A stretch of DNA of 64,000 bases from UBA1952 sp965246785 (GCA_965246785.1 CBDFFM010000032.1:248001-312000); one strand, 5' to 3'; positions 17,801-28,366 are shown, counted from the stretch's first letter. The notes: generated by a model from the sequence alone, not told the origin. Numbers and translations are program-made.

Positions 17801-19909
17801 ACCGCGCCGTACTTGTGGATGGGCCTTGAGCCAACCACCGGCAGCGGCATCTCCATTGACAGCGTTGTGCTGAAACCTTCCAACGCCGTACTTACGCCCA
17901 ACAGCTATAGCACCGGCGCGAGGTGGTACAGCATCAGCACTGCTGGCCTTGCCACTGGCACCAATCAGGCAGCGCGGATTTATTTCAAGACAACGAAATG
18001 CAGTTTAGACAGCACTCTAATGAAAGCTGGGTGGAATTGCACCGGCTATCCTTCACCCGACCCGCTGAATGATGCAACTGCCTGCGGCGCTGCAACGCAA
18101 TACCTGAAGGTTGACCCGCAGGCGAGCCAGATACAGCTTAGCGTAACACGGCAGCCCGGCGGGGGCAGCAACATTTCGCTCTGCCAGCAGGACAGCGTGC
18201 TCGTGGTGGTGAACAGCGCGCAGTCGGGCTACATCATCGCGCCGTATGTGAATGTGTACCCTCCGACGGGCAGCACCATTGCAACGCCTATTAAGATTGA
18301 ATACCCGCTCGGCAGCGGCAATTATCAGGATGCGGCGCTTACGAGCGTGGCGGGCGGCTATAAAATTGACCTGACCTCGCACACGGGCATTGGCGCTAAT
18401 GGCATTCCCGGTGTCGTTACCAACCCAGGGGCAGCAGGGCGGCAGGCGAAGATTCGCGTGAACTTCTCCACCGACTGCTCCATTTCTTCGGGCGCGCCTT
18501 TGAATTTCTTCGCTTACGCGAATATGCCGTGCGGCCAGCCTGCTACCGGGAATGCCGTGAATGTACAGACGGCCGGCATCAACATTACCGGCGCATCTAC
18601 AACCGGCGGTATGGGCCTGACGCTATCGCCGGCCTCCACCATTCTGAATTGCGGACAAACAACCACACTTACCCTGACGGCTACGCCGGTAATTGTCTCC
18701 TCTCAAAGTGGCGATACCGCTGTCTATGACCTTGGCAACGGTCTTGCTTACAACGGCGGCTTCACAACCGGCAGCAACTGTTCATCCTGTACGGTCTCAC
18801 AAATGATATCCGGCACTGGCAATAATCTGGTGAAGGTGGCGCTGGCCTCTGGCGTTAATACCGGCTCTACGATGGCCTACAGCTTTAGCATTGCACCGAA
18901 CGGTACCGGCTGCGGCATTGCTAACATTGTAGCCACTGCCAAGCGCGACATCACACCTCTTTATTGCGGCGCAACCGCTTGTGGCGGCAGTACGGCGGCT
19001 ATTGGTTCCGCAGTGTCCGCCGGCATTAGCAGCGTGAAGCCCAATCTTAGCATCAGCAGTATTCAGTACGTCTCCGGTTTTTTCCAGCCGGGCGCTACGC
19101 CGGTGATGTCAGTGACGGTGGGCAACAATGGGGCTGTGAATGCGCCGGCGGCAACGTATCAGGTTGAGTTTTTCTGCGGCAACAGCGCTACACCTTTTGC
19201 CACCGCTACATTCCCGCCTGCCGTAAATGTGAATAGCTCGGCATCTTCCAATTTCACCTTGTTTGTTCCGGCAAGTCCAGCCTGCAATGCCGGCGATGCC
19301 ATAACCGCCAAAATTCGTCCGCTAACGGCTGCCTCGGTGCAGCAGTGCCTTTGCAGTGCGACGAGTGCAAGCTCTGCCGTTGCATTGCCTATTCATTTTA
19401 CAGACTTCGCCGTAATGCCTGTTGGCTGCGGAGCAAGGATTAGTTGGAAGACCTTGGCGCTGGCTAATGCCTCTTATACCGTCCAGCGCAGCACGGATGG
19501 CGCCGCGTTCAGCGATGTTCAGCGCCTTTCGGGCGGCGATGCTTACAGCATTATAGATAGCGCTGCACCACGCGCGGCTATGTCTGTGTACTATCGATTA
19601 CGCATTCAAAGCGCAGCCGGCAGCGAGGCTTACAGCCAGACAATTGCTTTTGCAAAAGCAAAGGCTTGCGGCGGTGCTGCGGCAACGGTTTATCCTAATC
19701 CTGCGGCCAATGAGGTCTGGGTGGCTTCAGGAAGTGAGGAGGCTGCTTACGCTTTGAGCGATGAATTGGGACGAACAATCCTGACGGGCAAGCTGACCGG
19801 CACCGGCGCGCAGCGGATAGATCTGCGTACTATTCGCGCGGGCATTTACACCTTGCGCATTGTGCAGGATGGGGCAACTTCCGTTCATCAACTGAATGTC
19901 CTGAAATGA
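14813..19909 (+). CDS. Very large T9SS-sorted surface protein
   Basis: A 1698-residue exported protein of unknown function. The ATG at 14813 gives a clean signal peptide (LATLVLLLAVASGTDAQ). A GTG 105 bases upstream would add a basic stretch and is rejected. The body is Ser/Thr/Gly/Asn-rich and beta-strand-like with scattered Cys, including 'conserved repeat'-type segments around residues 1400-1550. The last 75 residues are a T9SS type A sorting domain (VYPNPAANEVWV ... GIYTLRIV). It is therefore expected to be carried across the outer membrane and anchored or released. Adhesin or sheath roles are guesses. Confidence 0.85.
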   Translation: MNRCYIVWRCLATLVLLLAVASGTDAQILTPTYPVSAQGLTRGLDQTLLTVQIGFSSSCTNDTVKISFPASVTYVPGSIAMSGGTLSGAAITESNISNLAAPQFAISGVSGAGDIIFTLKRQADCGALANGKDTIRVWGSCGTATEAGATVNTYNILYSALSLTPPAATTNAYVGDSYTRTTTVTNGGNGCTDTLRFYMVYPSAGVALTSIGNGITAGGASFTPWRSNGDTLFYKIFGSTLFGGDSLLCNGESVTITEPMKLLKCGTTTTYMAYWGRIATSSGCQMASGTSATTMATGAASPAVSGSEPVIVGACSPGTLTATFSNGGTGGKAGAMYNVVASLGFVSSGQLLMTKGSGFTITNASVNGTSMTLTQTGNNPYLGNTSQFTSDPDGTGIGLDDLDGDGQYDDLAPGKSFTVSYTRTYIINNTACPNTIYADQPGALVSYTSMCGSASSTVRSVWNNYYYSSTATGSVTSPPQVAGGQTFTSNISFSLTKTMMPSQPVDSSELNITLPTGLNFVGNAKYNGVAAQYAVQTGQTLQIRQKGYASVEYFSFDLQYTCGTGGTLTIPYELDYVMDRSCNAFERWVCGSYAVMPVCSSACSSIDNYQPACTRLSLGYTDSTLSTKVNPATLSATSLISVMPMDTFRLVQGGREGGAYSNLYYYFQAGKITSGMDVIQFLSGTLNYKAYGSSSVISCSLPSPTNNSTSSLTKYNWNFSSLLGGACGLPSALAAGDSIWIDATFFVSNGGNNSLLYGSSLNQLPNGQCYFYNLDAGSNAVYCNAWIPNLYVTGIATANVSLGTSNYSFTGCTATNIAIFDKVGLVSDNYDIFPNEWRPADYIDTLVITMPTGASWSGAACTFTARRWASRFAIGSYLRSVTPTVRNNQLVFANLSGTLPYSDMFATTSTGSSISIPIIANCAFAGGDVAVDLYARESYYAPASATPRHPVYTSPGGFVYNSTLRPSITVQNNTGLVQGVLTQHYWDVQINNPSTRTAPYLWMGLEPTTGSGISIDSVVLKPSNAVLTPNSYSTGARWYSISTAGLATGTNQAARIYFKTTKCSLDSTLMKAGWNCTGYPSPDPLNDATACGAATQYLKVDPQASQIQLSVTRQPGGGSNISLCQQDSVLVVVNSAQSGYIIAPYVNVYPPTGSTIATPIKIEYPLGSGNYQDAALTSVAGGYKIDLTSHTGIGANGIPGVVTNPGAAGRQAKIRVNFSTDCSISSGAPLNFFAYANMPCGQPATGNAVNVQTAGINITGASTTGGMGLTLSPASTILNCGQTTTLTLTATPVIVSSQSGDTAVYDLGNGLAYNGGFTTGSNCSSCTVSQMISGTGNNLVKVALASGVNTGSTMAYSFSIAPNGTGCGIANIVATAKRDITPLYCGATACGGSTAAIGSAVSAGISSVKPNLSISSIQYVSGFFQPGATPVMSVTVGNNGAVNAPAATYQVEFFCGNSATPFATATFPPAVNVNSSASSNFTLFVPASPACNAGDAITAKIRPLTAASVQQCLCSATSASSAVALPIHFTDFAVMPVGCGARISWKTLALANASYTVQRSTDGAAFSDVQRLSGGDAYSIIDSAAPRAAMSVYYRLRIQSAAGSEAYSQTIAFAKAKACGGAAATVYPNPAANEVWVASGSEEAAYALSDELGRTILTGKLTGTGAQRIDLRTIRAGIYTLRIVQDGATSVHQLNVLK

Positions 19910-19997
19910 TGGATGGCTCTTAACAGGGCGTTGAGTAAACCTTTTGCCTATAGCCTCGTCTATCGTTCATTCCTAACCAGAAAAACACAATAGACTT

Positions 19998-20312
19998 ATG
20001 AAACGCATCCTCCTCGCAGCCATCTTGCTTGCTGCCACATCAAACACATTTGCACAAACTGCTACGCCGGGCATCCGCAACCGCCAGGTGCGTCAGGAGC
20101 ATCGTATCAATCAGGGCGTGAACAGCGGCCAACTGACGCCCCGCGAAACCGGACATCTGGAAGCCCGTGAGGCCAAAATCCAACAAGACAAGCAGGCCGC
20201 AAAGAGCGACGGCGTAGTAACCGGCCGCGAACGGGCGAAGCTGCATCGGGAAGAGAACCGTGCCAGCCACGCCATCTACCGCCAGAAGCATGACGCTCAG
20301 GTAGCGCATTAA
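19998..20312 (+). CDS. Small exported Gln/Arg/Glu-rich protein
   Basis: A 104-residue protein with a clear signal peptide (MKRILLAAILLAATSNTFAQ). The mature part has a pseudo-repeat: 'INQGVNSGQLTPRET' and 'AAKSDGVVTGRERAKL' both place a loop of type xSGxLTxxE or SDGxVTxxE before a helix, resembling EF-hand-like spacing. Similar proteins of unknown function occur in many Gram-negative bacteria. A periplasmic location is likely; no enzymatic motif is seen. Confidence 0.75.
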   Translation: MKRILLAAILLAATSNTFAQTATPGIRNRQVRQEHRINQGVNSGQLTPRETGHLEAREAKIQQDKQAAKSDGVVTGRERAKLHREENRASHAIYRQKHDAQVAH

Positions 20313-20341
20313 TTAACGCGTACACACACAATATGCAGAAT

Positions 20342-20366
20342 GCCCGGCCCGCAAGGCCGGGCTTCC
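20342..20366 (+). terminator. Possible terminator after the small exported gene
   Basis: 8-bp GC-rich stem GCCCGGCC / GGCCGGGC with a 5-base loop, but the T tract is weak (TTCCTGTGT). It begins about 30 bases after the stop codon. Confidence 0.5.
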
Positions 20367-20657
20367 TGTGTCATGGCCGGGCAATAAAGCCGCAAACTTT
20401 CAACGGTTTACCCTAACTAAACGTAACTTAATAATGTCTTTATGGGGCAGGAGCAAGAAAAGCGGAACGAGTAAAATTTTAGTAAACACCGGCCCTCCTT
20501 TAACTTTTTTCCAACTTCCCGCAATATCATTGCATCCCGCTCGTTTTACGAAAATCCATAAGCTGCCTATCGTCTCCATACTTCTACGCTAAAAACATCG
20601 TCGGCCCGCAAAACGCATCCCTAACCACACGCGGGCTGGTCAGGTTCAAACAGAAGT
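20367..20657. other. Spacer upstream of ECF sigma factor
   Basis: AT-richer spacer with no convincing gene. A pyrimidine-rich stretch (about 20495-20520) and a CCCGC/GCGGG hairpin (20605-20635) lie in the probable leader of the sigma-factor gene. I do not see a clear TAnnTTTG promoter here. Confidence 0.4.
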
Positions 20658-21269
20658 ATGCATACCACACAGCAAGTTGCCCGTCTGGCGTCCGCACAGC
20701 AGTTATCCGACGCAGCGCTCGTATCCCTTTATCAGTCTGGCTCTAACGAAGCAATTGAGACGCTTGTTGCCCGCTATAAAGACCGGATGTACACCGCCAT
20801 CTATATGCTGGTCAAAGACCAGTATCTGGCCGAGGACATCTTCCAGGAGTCCTTCTTGAAAATCATCCGTACCATCAAGGGGGGCCGCTATTCGGAGCAG
20901 GGCAAGTTTCTGCCCTGGGCGCTCCGCGTAGCGCACAATCTGTGCATGGACCACTTCCGGCGCGTACGCCAGCTAATTCCGATTACAACGGAAGACGGCG
21001 CTGACATTTATGACCTCCTGCCAATGGCACATACTAATGGAGGCGAGCGGCTGGAAGAGCGCCAGACACATCAAAGCGTGCGCGATTTGGTGGAAAGCCT
21101 GCCCGAAGAACAGCGCGAGGTGGTAACGCTGCGCATCTACGGGGAGCTTTCTTTTAAAGAAATTGCCGATATGACTAACGTGAGCATTAATACCGCCCTC
21201 GGCCGTATGCGTTATGGCCTGATTAATCTGCGCAAGAAAATTCAGGAGCAGAAGCTGGTGCTGCGGTAA
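20658..21269 (+). CDS. ECF-type RNA polymerase sigma factor
   Basis: A 203-residue sigma-70 family protein of the ECF type. Region 2 includes DQYLAEDIFQESFLKI and the DNA-melting/-10 recognition segment FLPWALRVAHNLCMDHFRR. Region 4 is the helix-turn-helix ELSFKEIADMTNVSINTALG. No anti-sigma gene adjoins it: the next gene is on the opposite strand. Its regulon cannot be told from the sequence. Confidence 0.92.
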   Translation: MHTTQQVARLASAQQLSDAALVSLYQSGSNEAIETLVARYKDRMYTAIYMLVKDQYLAEDIFQESFLKIIRTIKGGRYSEQGKFLPWALRVAHNLCMDHFRRVRQLIPITTEDGADIYDLLPMAHTNGGERLEERQTHQSVRDLVESLPEEQREVVTLRIYGELSFKEIADMTNVSINTALGRMRYGLINLRKKIQEQKLVLR

Positions 21270-21287
21270 AGCCTTATTCTCAAAAGC

Positions 21288-21320
21288 AAAGCGCAGGTCT
21301 GGGAAGGCCTGCGCTTTTAT
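21288..21320. terminator. Bidirectional terminator between convergent genes
   Basis: Perfect 10-bp stem AAAGCGCAGG / CCTGCGCTTT with a 10-base loop and a T-rich 3' flank on + and A-rich on the other side. It lies between the sigma factor (+) and the response regulator (-) and could serve both. Confidence 0.75.
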
Positions 21321-21339
21321 TGTTGTGGACTAAGCCGGC

Positions 21340-21852
21340 TTAATACTGATTCTTGTAAAAGAACATCAGGTATAGCGACAGCAGCGTAATAAGGCCGATG
21401 CCGATGGACATAAGAATGATTGTGTTCTTGTAGCCACGATTAACGGCGCGCAGCTTGTGCAGCTCGCTGACGTTGTTCATCGCGTTCTCCATGCGGCTGA
21501 AGGCCGTCTCGCCCTTTACAACATAGTCGTATGCGCCGTATTTGATACTATCCACGGCCACCTCAATCTTATCCTGTCCGGAAAGCATGATGACCTGCGT
21601 GTCTGGATAGCGGTCTTTTACCTCTTTAAGAATTTCCACGCCGTTCTTTGCGTTCGGCTTGTCGGAGCTGAGGTGGTAGTCCAGCACCATAATTTCCGGC
21701 CCCAGGTGCATGTTCTGCAGCGCATCCTCGCCGTTTGAATAGGTGCGGATGTCGTATAGGAAACGCTCGGAGAGGTAATCTTTGAGCATCTCGTTCTGTA
21801 TCGGCTCATCGTCAACGAGGAAGATGAGGCGCTTCTTCTTATTCTCAGCCAT
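21340..21852 (-). CDS. Response-regulator receiver with C-terminal membrane anchor
   Basis: A 170-residue single-domain receiver. Acidic pocket residues D14/D15, the phospho-acceptor D58 (MVLDYHL), S91 and K113 are in the usual places. There is no DNA-binding output domain. Instead a linker leads to one hydrophobic helix at about 143-166 and a short basic end (YKNQY), so the receiver is predicted to sit on the cytoplasmic face of the membrane. It is co-directional with the hybrid kinase gene ending at 21966, and the two probably share a phosphorelay. Confidence 0.88.
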   Translation of the reverse strand: MAENKKKRLIFLVDDEPIQNEMLKDYLSERFLYDIRTYSNGEDALQNMHLGPEIMVLDYHLSSDKPNAKNGVEILKEVKDRYPDTQVIMLSGQDKIEVAVDSIKYGAYDYVVKGETAFSRMENAMNNVSELHKLRAVNRGYKNTIILMSIGIGLITLLSLYLMFFYKNQY

Positions 21853-21890
21853 AGTTATGGTGTGATGTGTGTTTATTGGCGGGAAAAATA

Positions 21891-21961
21891 GACCAAGATT
21901 TTCAGGATTTGAAGAGATTGACCAAGATTTTTAGGATTAAGAATGATTGAGCAGGATTGAG
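21891..21961. repeat. 29-bp degenerate tandem repeat
   Basis: Two 29-base units starting GACCAAGATTTT (21891 and 21920) and a truncated third from 21949 lie between the hybrid kinase stop and the receiver gene start. Similar 'ccaagatttt...aggatt' runs are familiar in Bacteroidota spacers. Confidence 0.75.
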
Positions 21962-21965
21962 CTGT

Positions 21966-24593
<2,628 letters not shown>

Positions 24594-24672
24594 AGTGCTA
24601 AGGTTATAAAAAAAAGGCGTAGTAATGTATATGCACCCTGCGGGAAGGCTGAGGCGCAATTTGGAATGCGAA

Positions 24673-24837
24673 GGGGGCCTTTGCGAAGAAAGGCGGCCCT
24701 TTTAAGCAGAAAGGCGACCCTTTTTTGAAAAAGGGCCGCCGTTATTGCTAAGAAAGCCGCCTTTATTGAAATATGGCGGCTGTTATTGCTAAGATGGCCG
24801 CCTTTATTGAAAAAAGGCGGCCTTCACGGGTAAGAAG
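24673..24837. repeat. Array of about eight 20/21-bp degenerate units forming nested hairpins
   Basis: Units begin near 24673, 24693, 24714, 24735, 24756, 24776, 24797 and 24817. Each starts with GCCGCC or GCGGCC/GCGGCT and alternates between a 'TTATTGCTAAGA' and a 'TTTATTGAAA' body. Adjacent units pair into hairpins: 12 bp (24692-24703 with 24729-24740), 7 bp (24755-24761 with 24775-24781) and 10 bp perfect (24796-24805 with 24813-24822). It lies between the polyprenyl synthase stop and the kinase start. Confidence 0.85.
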
Positions 24838-24903
24838 GGTTTTTTTAAGGAAAAGCCCGGCAGTAACAGCGCTCATTGCGCGCGGGAAAAGGCTGGAGGA
24901 AGC

Positions 24904-25866
24904 CTAATACTTCCGGTCAATCGCGTAATGCACAAGGTCTTCCATAGCCTGCCGTGCAGGCGAGTCCGGGTAGCTGCGCAGCAATTCCAGCGCTTCATTC
25001 TTATAAGCGTGCATCTTTTCCGCCGCGTAGCCTATGCCCCCGGAGGCCGTCACGAGGCCGATAACCTCATCCACCTTCTTGCGCACAGTGCTTTGATTTT
25101 TGACGATGTAGATGATGCGGCGGCGTGTGGCCTTATCGGCGTGGGCAAGGGTGTAGATGAGCGGGAGGGTCATCTTTTTTTCTTTGATGTCAATGCCCGT
25201 TGGCTTCCCTATTTGCTCCGCGCCATAGTCAAAAAGGTCATCCTTGATTTGAAAGGCAATGCCCACTTTCTCGCCAAAGAGGCGGAATTGTTCGGCATCT
25301 TCCCCACTCTGCGTAGCGGAGAATGCCCCGGCGGCGCAGGCGGCGGAAAGCAGGGAAGCGGTCTTGGCGCGGATGATTTCAAAATAAATATCCTCGGAAA
25401 TGTCCAGCCGGCGGGCTTTTTCCATCTGCAGCAGCTCGCCCTCGCTCATCTCCTTCACAGCACGTGAGGTGAATTCAAGAATGCGGTAATCCCCGTGTTC
25501 CACAGAAAGCAGCAGTCCTTTAGAAAGCAGGTAGTCGCCCACGAGCACGGCAATTTTATTTTTCCACAGGGCATTCACAGAAAAAAAGCTGCGGCGCAGC
25601 ATGGAATTATCCACGACATCGTCGTGCACAAGCGTGGCCGTATGGAGCAATTCTATCAGGGAAGCAGCGCGGTAAGTAGGCTCTGTGATGCCGCCGGAAA
25701 TTTTGGCCGCAAGCAGCACAAACATTGGGCGCATTTGCTTTCCTTTACGCTTAATGATGAAGCGCATGATGCGGTCTAACAGCACATTGCTGCCTTTTAC
25801 GGAGGCGGTAAATTTCTGCTCAAAAAGGGCCAGCTCCGGGCCTATGAGACGCTGTACAGACTGCAT
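24904..25866 (-). CDS. Long-chain polyprenyl diphosphate synthase
   Basis: Trans-isoprenyl diphosphate synthase of about 320 residues that condenses isopentenyl diphosphate units. The first Asp-rich motif HDDVVD is at 81-86 and the second, KDDLFD, at 208-213. Both chelate the Mg-diphosphate. The sequence before the first motif (LLHTATLV) is typical of octaprenyl or heptaprenyl rather than farnesyl synthases, so the product is probably the menaquinone side chain. The ATG at 25866 is preferred over one at 25878, because the latter overlaps a TACATTTG promoter element. Confidence 0.9.
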   Translation of the reverse strand: MQSVQRLIGPELALFEQKFTASVKGSNVLLDRIMRFIIKRKGKQMRPMFVLLAAKISGGITEPTYRAASLIELLHTATLVHDDVVDNSMLRRSFFSVNALWKNKIAVLVGDYLLSKGLLLSVEHGDYRILEFTSRAVKEMSEGELLQMEKARRLDISEDIYFEIIRAKTASLLSAACAAGAFSATQSGEDAEQFRLFGEKVGIAFQIKDDLFDYGAEQIGKPTGIDIKEKKMTLPLIYTLAHADKATRRRIIYIVKNQSTVRKKVDEVIGLVTASGGIGYAAEKMHAYKNEALELLRSYPDSPARQAMEDLVHYAIDRKY

Positions 25867-25875
25867 GTGGCGCGG

Positions 25876-25883
25876 CAAATGTA
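25876..25883 (-). promoter_or_regulatory. Bacteroidota -7 element, polyprenyl synthase
   Basis: TACATTTG on the minus strand is an exact TAnnTTTG match 9 bases before the chosen start codon, which implies a very short leader. No clear TTTG is seen at the -33 distance. Confidence 0.5.
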
Positions 25884-25976
25884 GCCATGTGACAAGGAAG
25901 GCAGACGCGGCTTATCAATGGCTGGCACAATCATTTAAGCGCGCCCCGCGGCAAAGTGTTGGTAAGAGAAGATTGT

Positions 25977-26007
25977 TTTGTTTTTCTGACCTCAGCCTAT
26001 ACCTTTG
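25977..26007 (+). promoter_or_regulatory. Bacteroidota promoter for OmpA-family gene
   Basis: TTTG (25977-25980), 19 bases, then TACCTTTG (26000-26007) exactly matches the TTTG-N19-TAnnTTTG consensus. It leaves a leader of about 45 bases before the ATG at 26058. Confidence 0.7.
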
Positions 26008-26057
26008 CCCGCATTAACCTTGATTTCACTAAAATCTGTCCATAAACAAACACACGT

Positions 26058-27821
26058 ATGATTAAGAAAAAGTACCTTTTGCTAAGCGGGCTTTTTGCCA
26101 CGCTCGCAGCTGGTCCGGCATTCGCTCAGGAGGGTGGTAACACCACTACCGGTGGCGCCAGCACAGGAAGCGCCGCCTATGGTACGCGGGATATGACTTA
26201 CCGCGGCGAGAGCTACGATGTACTGGATACAAGCTTTGTACCCGGTCGCCGCATGGATCAGCACCGCAAGTTCCTCAACCACCAGACCAACTTCCCTTCC
26301 AAGCCCCGCAACATGGTGGAGCTGGGTATAAGCGGTGGTCTCTACAACATCTCCGGCGACGTACCGAGCCTGATGCTGTGGGATAAGGGCGGCTATGGCT
26401 TCGGCGCACACATCCGCAAGGCGCTTGGCTACGTTGGTTCGGTTCGTTTGGATTATAACTATGGAATTGGTAAGGGTCTGGAATTCCAGCCTTCTTCCGG
26501 TTTTTCCCGCAATCCAGCGTGGAACGGCACTAATTGGGGCACTCCGGGCGCCGGTTATAAACAGTCTGTATTCTACAACTACAAAACTGAATCTCACCAG
26601 TTGAATCTAGATGTGGTGCTGTCGCTGGGCAATATTCTGTTCCACCACACGCGCACGAGGGTTGACCCGTATGTGTTCGGTGGTATTGGAGCTAATGCAT
26701 ATCAGACATGGATCAACTCCCTTGACGCGAATTTTAAGCCTTACGACTTTGACGCGAAAATTCTTCGTGATGCCAGCGGCAATCTCAAATACCCGAATGG
26801 TATTCAACATGGTGACCGTAAGCAGGTGAAAAAGGATTTACAATCGCTCTTAGATGATTCTTATGAGACTAGCGCCGAAACCGACGCTAAGATTCGTCGT
26901 CCGTCGTTCTTGAGCACTAAGAAGCTCTCCTTTGTGGCTTCCTTCGGCGCTGGCGTTCAATACCGCCTCTCCCGCCGCATCAACCTGTCTCTGGAAGACC
27001 GCGTGAGCTTCTTCCCGACTACCAATGAAGACCTTATGGACGGTCAGCGCTGGGATGAAGGCAACGCCGGAGGCCCTGTTCCTTCCCAAAACAAGGATGG
27101 TATCAACTACCTCTCCCTCGGTTTCAACTTCAACCTCGGTGGTGGCAGTCGCAACGTAGAGCCGCTTTACTGGCTCAACCCACTGGACTACAGCTACGGC
27201 GAACTTGCTACTCCGCGCCACATGATTCTGCCGGAGCCTGTATTGCCTGATTCTGACGGTGATGGCATTGCTGACCAGTTTGACAAGTGCCCTGGCACCC
27301 CTGCCGGCGTAGCTGTTGACAGTCACGGTTGCCCAATGGATACAGACGGTGATGGTGTACCTGATGACCGTGATAAGCAACTCATTACGCCGACCGAATG
27401 CCAGCCTGTTGACGCTGACGGTGTAGGCAAGTGCCCTTGTAATTGCCCTAAGGGTGTAGTATCTGCTTCCTGCGGTAACATCGCTCCGGGTAACATCATG
27501 TTCCCTGCTAACTCTACGAAGATTACCCCTGCTATGCAAGCGCAGCTTGCTACGCTGTCCGCTCAAATGCAGGCTAACCCTGACTGTAAGGTCGTAGTTG
27601 CTGGCAACGCTGGCGGTAGCAAGCCTGCACAGCAACGCAGCTGGGATCGCGTGAATGCAGTGATTGAGTACATGAGCGAGAAGAACAACATCGACCGCAA
27701 CCGCTTCATCTTCCAATATGAAGGTGCCGCTCCTGAGAACAGTGTCATGTATCGCTCGGCTAACGCCGGTGAGGAAGGCCCGAGCAACGTAGCTCCGCCG
27801 CACCCTGACCTGCGTCGCTAA
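26058..27821 (+). CDS. OmpA-family outer membrane protein with calcium-binding repeats
   Basis: A 587-residue outer membrane protein. The signal peptide ends near residue 23 (LAAGPAFAQ). About residues 60-370 look like an eight-stranded-type beta-barrel (many alternating aromatic strands). Thrombospondin type 3 repeats follow (DSDGDGIADQFDKCPGTPAG, DTDGDGVPDDRD). The C-terminal 120 residues are an OmpA-like peptidoglycan-binding domain, rather divergent but with the NSTKITPAM and QRSWDRVNAVIEYM segments. It probably links outer membrane and wall. It has its own good promoter and terminator. Confidence 0.9.
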   Translation: MIKKKYLLLSGLFATLAAGPAFAQEGGNTTTGGASTGSAAYGTRDMTYRGESYDVLDTSFVPGRRMDQHRKFLNHQTNFPSKPRNMVELGISGGLYNISGDVPSLMLWDKGGYGFGAHIRKALGYVGSVRLDYNYGIGKGLEFQPSSGFSRNPAWNGTNWGTPGAGYKQSVFYNYKTESHQLNLDVVLSLGNILFHHTRTRVDPYVFGGIGANAYQTWINSLDANFKPYDFDAKILRDASGNLKYPNGIQHGDRKQVKKDLQSLLDDSYETSAETDAKIRRPSFLSTKKLSFVASFGAGVQYRLSRRINLSLEDRVSFFPTTNEDLMDGQRWDEGNAGGPVPSQNKDGINYLSLGFNFNLGGGSRNVEPLYWLNPLDYSYGELATPRHMILPEPVLPDSDGDGIADQFDKCPGTPAGVAVDSHGCPMDTDGDGVPDDRDKQLITPTECQPVDADGVGKCPCNCPKGVVSASCGNIAPGNIMFPANSTKITPAMQAQLATLSAQMQANPDCKVVVAGNAGGSKPAQQRSWDRVNAVIEYMSEKNNIDRNRFIFQYEGAAPENSVMYRSANAGEEGPSNVAPPHPDLRR

Positions 27822-27847
27822 TCGGACAATAGGATTTAAAATAAGAG

Positions 27848-27883
27848 ACCGCCTCGGAAGTTCCGGGGCGGTTTTCTTTTTTG
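27848..27883 (+). terminator. Terminator after the OmpA-family gene
   Basis: 10-bp stem ACCGCCTCGG / CCGGGGCGGT (one T-G pair), 5-base loop, then TTTCTTTTTT. Confidence 0.85.
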
Positions 27884-27922
27884 TAGGAAAGCGCCACGCT
27901 GCGTGTTTGCATTCTGTGCTGA

Positions 27923-28366
27923 ATGATTCATCTTCCCTTATTAGAAATGCCATTGCGCACCCGCGCTTTTAATGATACCATACAGGTGTGGGATGCCATA
28001 CGGCAGAAATGGTTGGCAATAACACCTGAGGAGCATGTGCGGCAGCTACTGCTTGCTTATCTGGTTGAGCAGATGGCTTACCCGGCTGCGCTTATGGCCG
28101 TTGAGCGAGGGCTGCCGTACGGTCACACAACTTTGCGTTTTGACGTAGCCGTATACCACAGGGATAATACGCAGCCGTGGCTATTGGCAGAGTGCAAAGC
28201 GCCGGAAGTGGAATTAACCGACGAGACCCTGCGGCAATTGCTACAATACTGCAGTAAGCTGCCAGGCGTCCGGTATTGGCTGCTTACCAATGGCCGCCAG
28301 ACTTTTTGCGCGGATGCGCAAGACCCTGCTGATATAAAATGGCTGACCGGATTACCGGCCTATTAG
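27923..28366 (+). CDS. Stand-alone HsdR-N-like (type I restriction N-terminal) domain protein
   Basis: A 147-residue protein matching the N-terminal nuclease-fold domain seen in type I restriction HsdR subunits (HSDR_N_2 type). Visible features are TPEEHVRQLLLAYLV, then RFDVAVY and LLAECKAP, which supply the D...ExK of a PD-(D/E)xK core. No helicase, methylase or specificity gene is nearby, so it is not a restriction system here. Such orphans are frequent in Bacteroidota and their role is unknown. It overlaps the convergent S41 protease gene tail-to-tail by 15 bases. Confidence 0.82.
   Translation: MIHLPLLEMPLRTRAFNDTIQVWDAIRQKWLAITPEEHVRQLLLAYLVEQMAYPAALMAVERGLPYGHTTLRFDVAVYHRDNTQPWLLAECKAPEVELTDETLRQLLQYCSKLPGVRYWLLTNGRQTFCADAQDPADIKWLTGLPAY

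Noticed and set aside
20368..20592. 74-codon open frame before the ECF sigma gene
   Set aside because: It covers an AT-rich spacer with a pyrimidine tract; no signal peptide or motif, and codon use is unlike its neighbours.
24673..24837. CRISPR array
   Set aside because: The repeat units are directly adjacent and degenerate, with no unique spacers and no cas genes nearby.
26850..27953. 367-codon open frame antisense to the OmpA-family gene
   Set aside because: It runs through the terminator and opposite conserved domains; the composition (Arg/Val/Thr-rich) is typical of an antisense shadow.
27923..28366. Part of a type I restriction-modification system
   Set aside because: Only the HsdR N-terminal-like domain is present; no helicase, HsdM or HsdS gene exists in the window.
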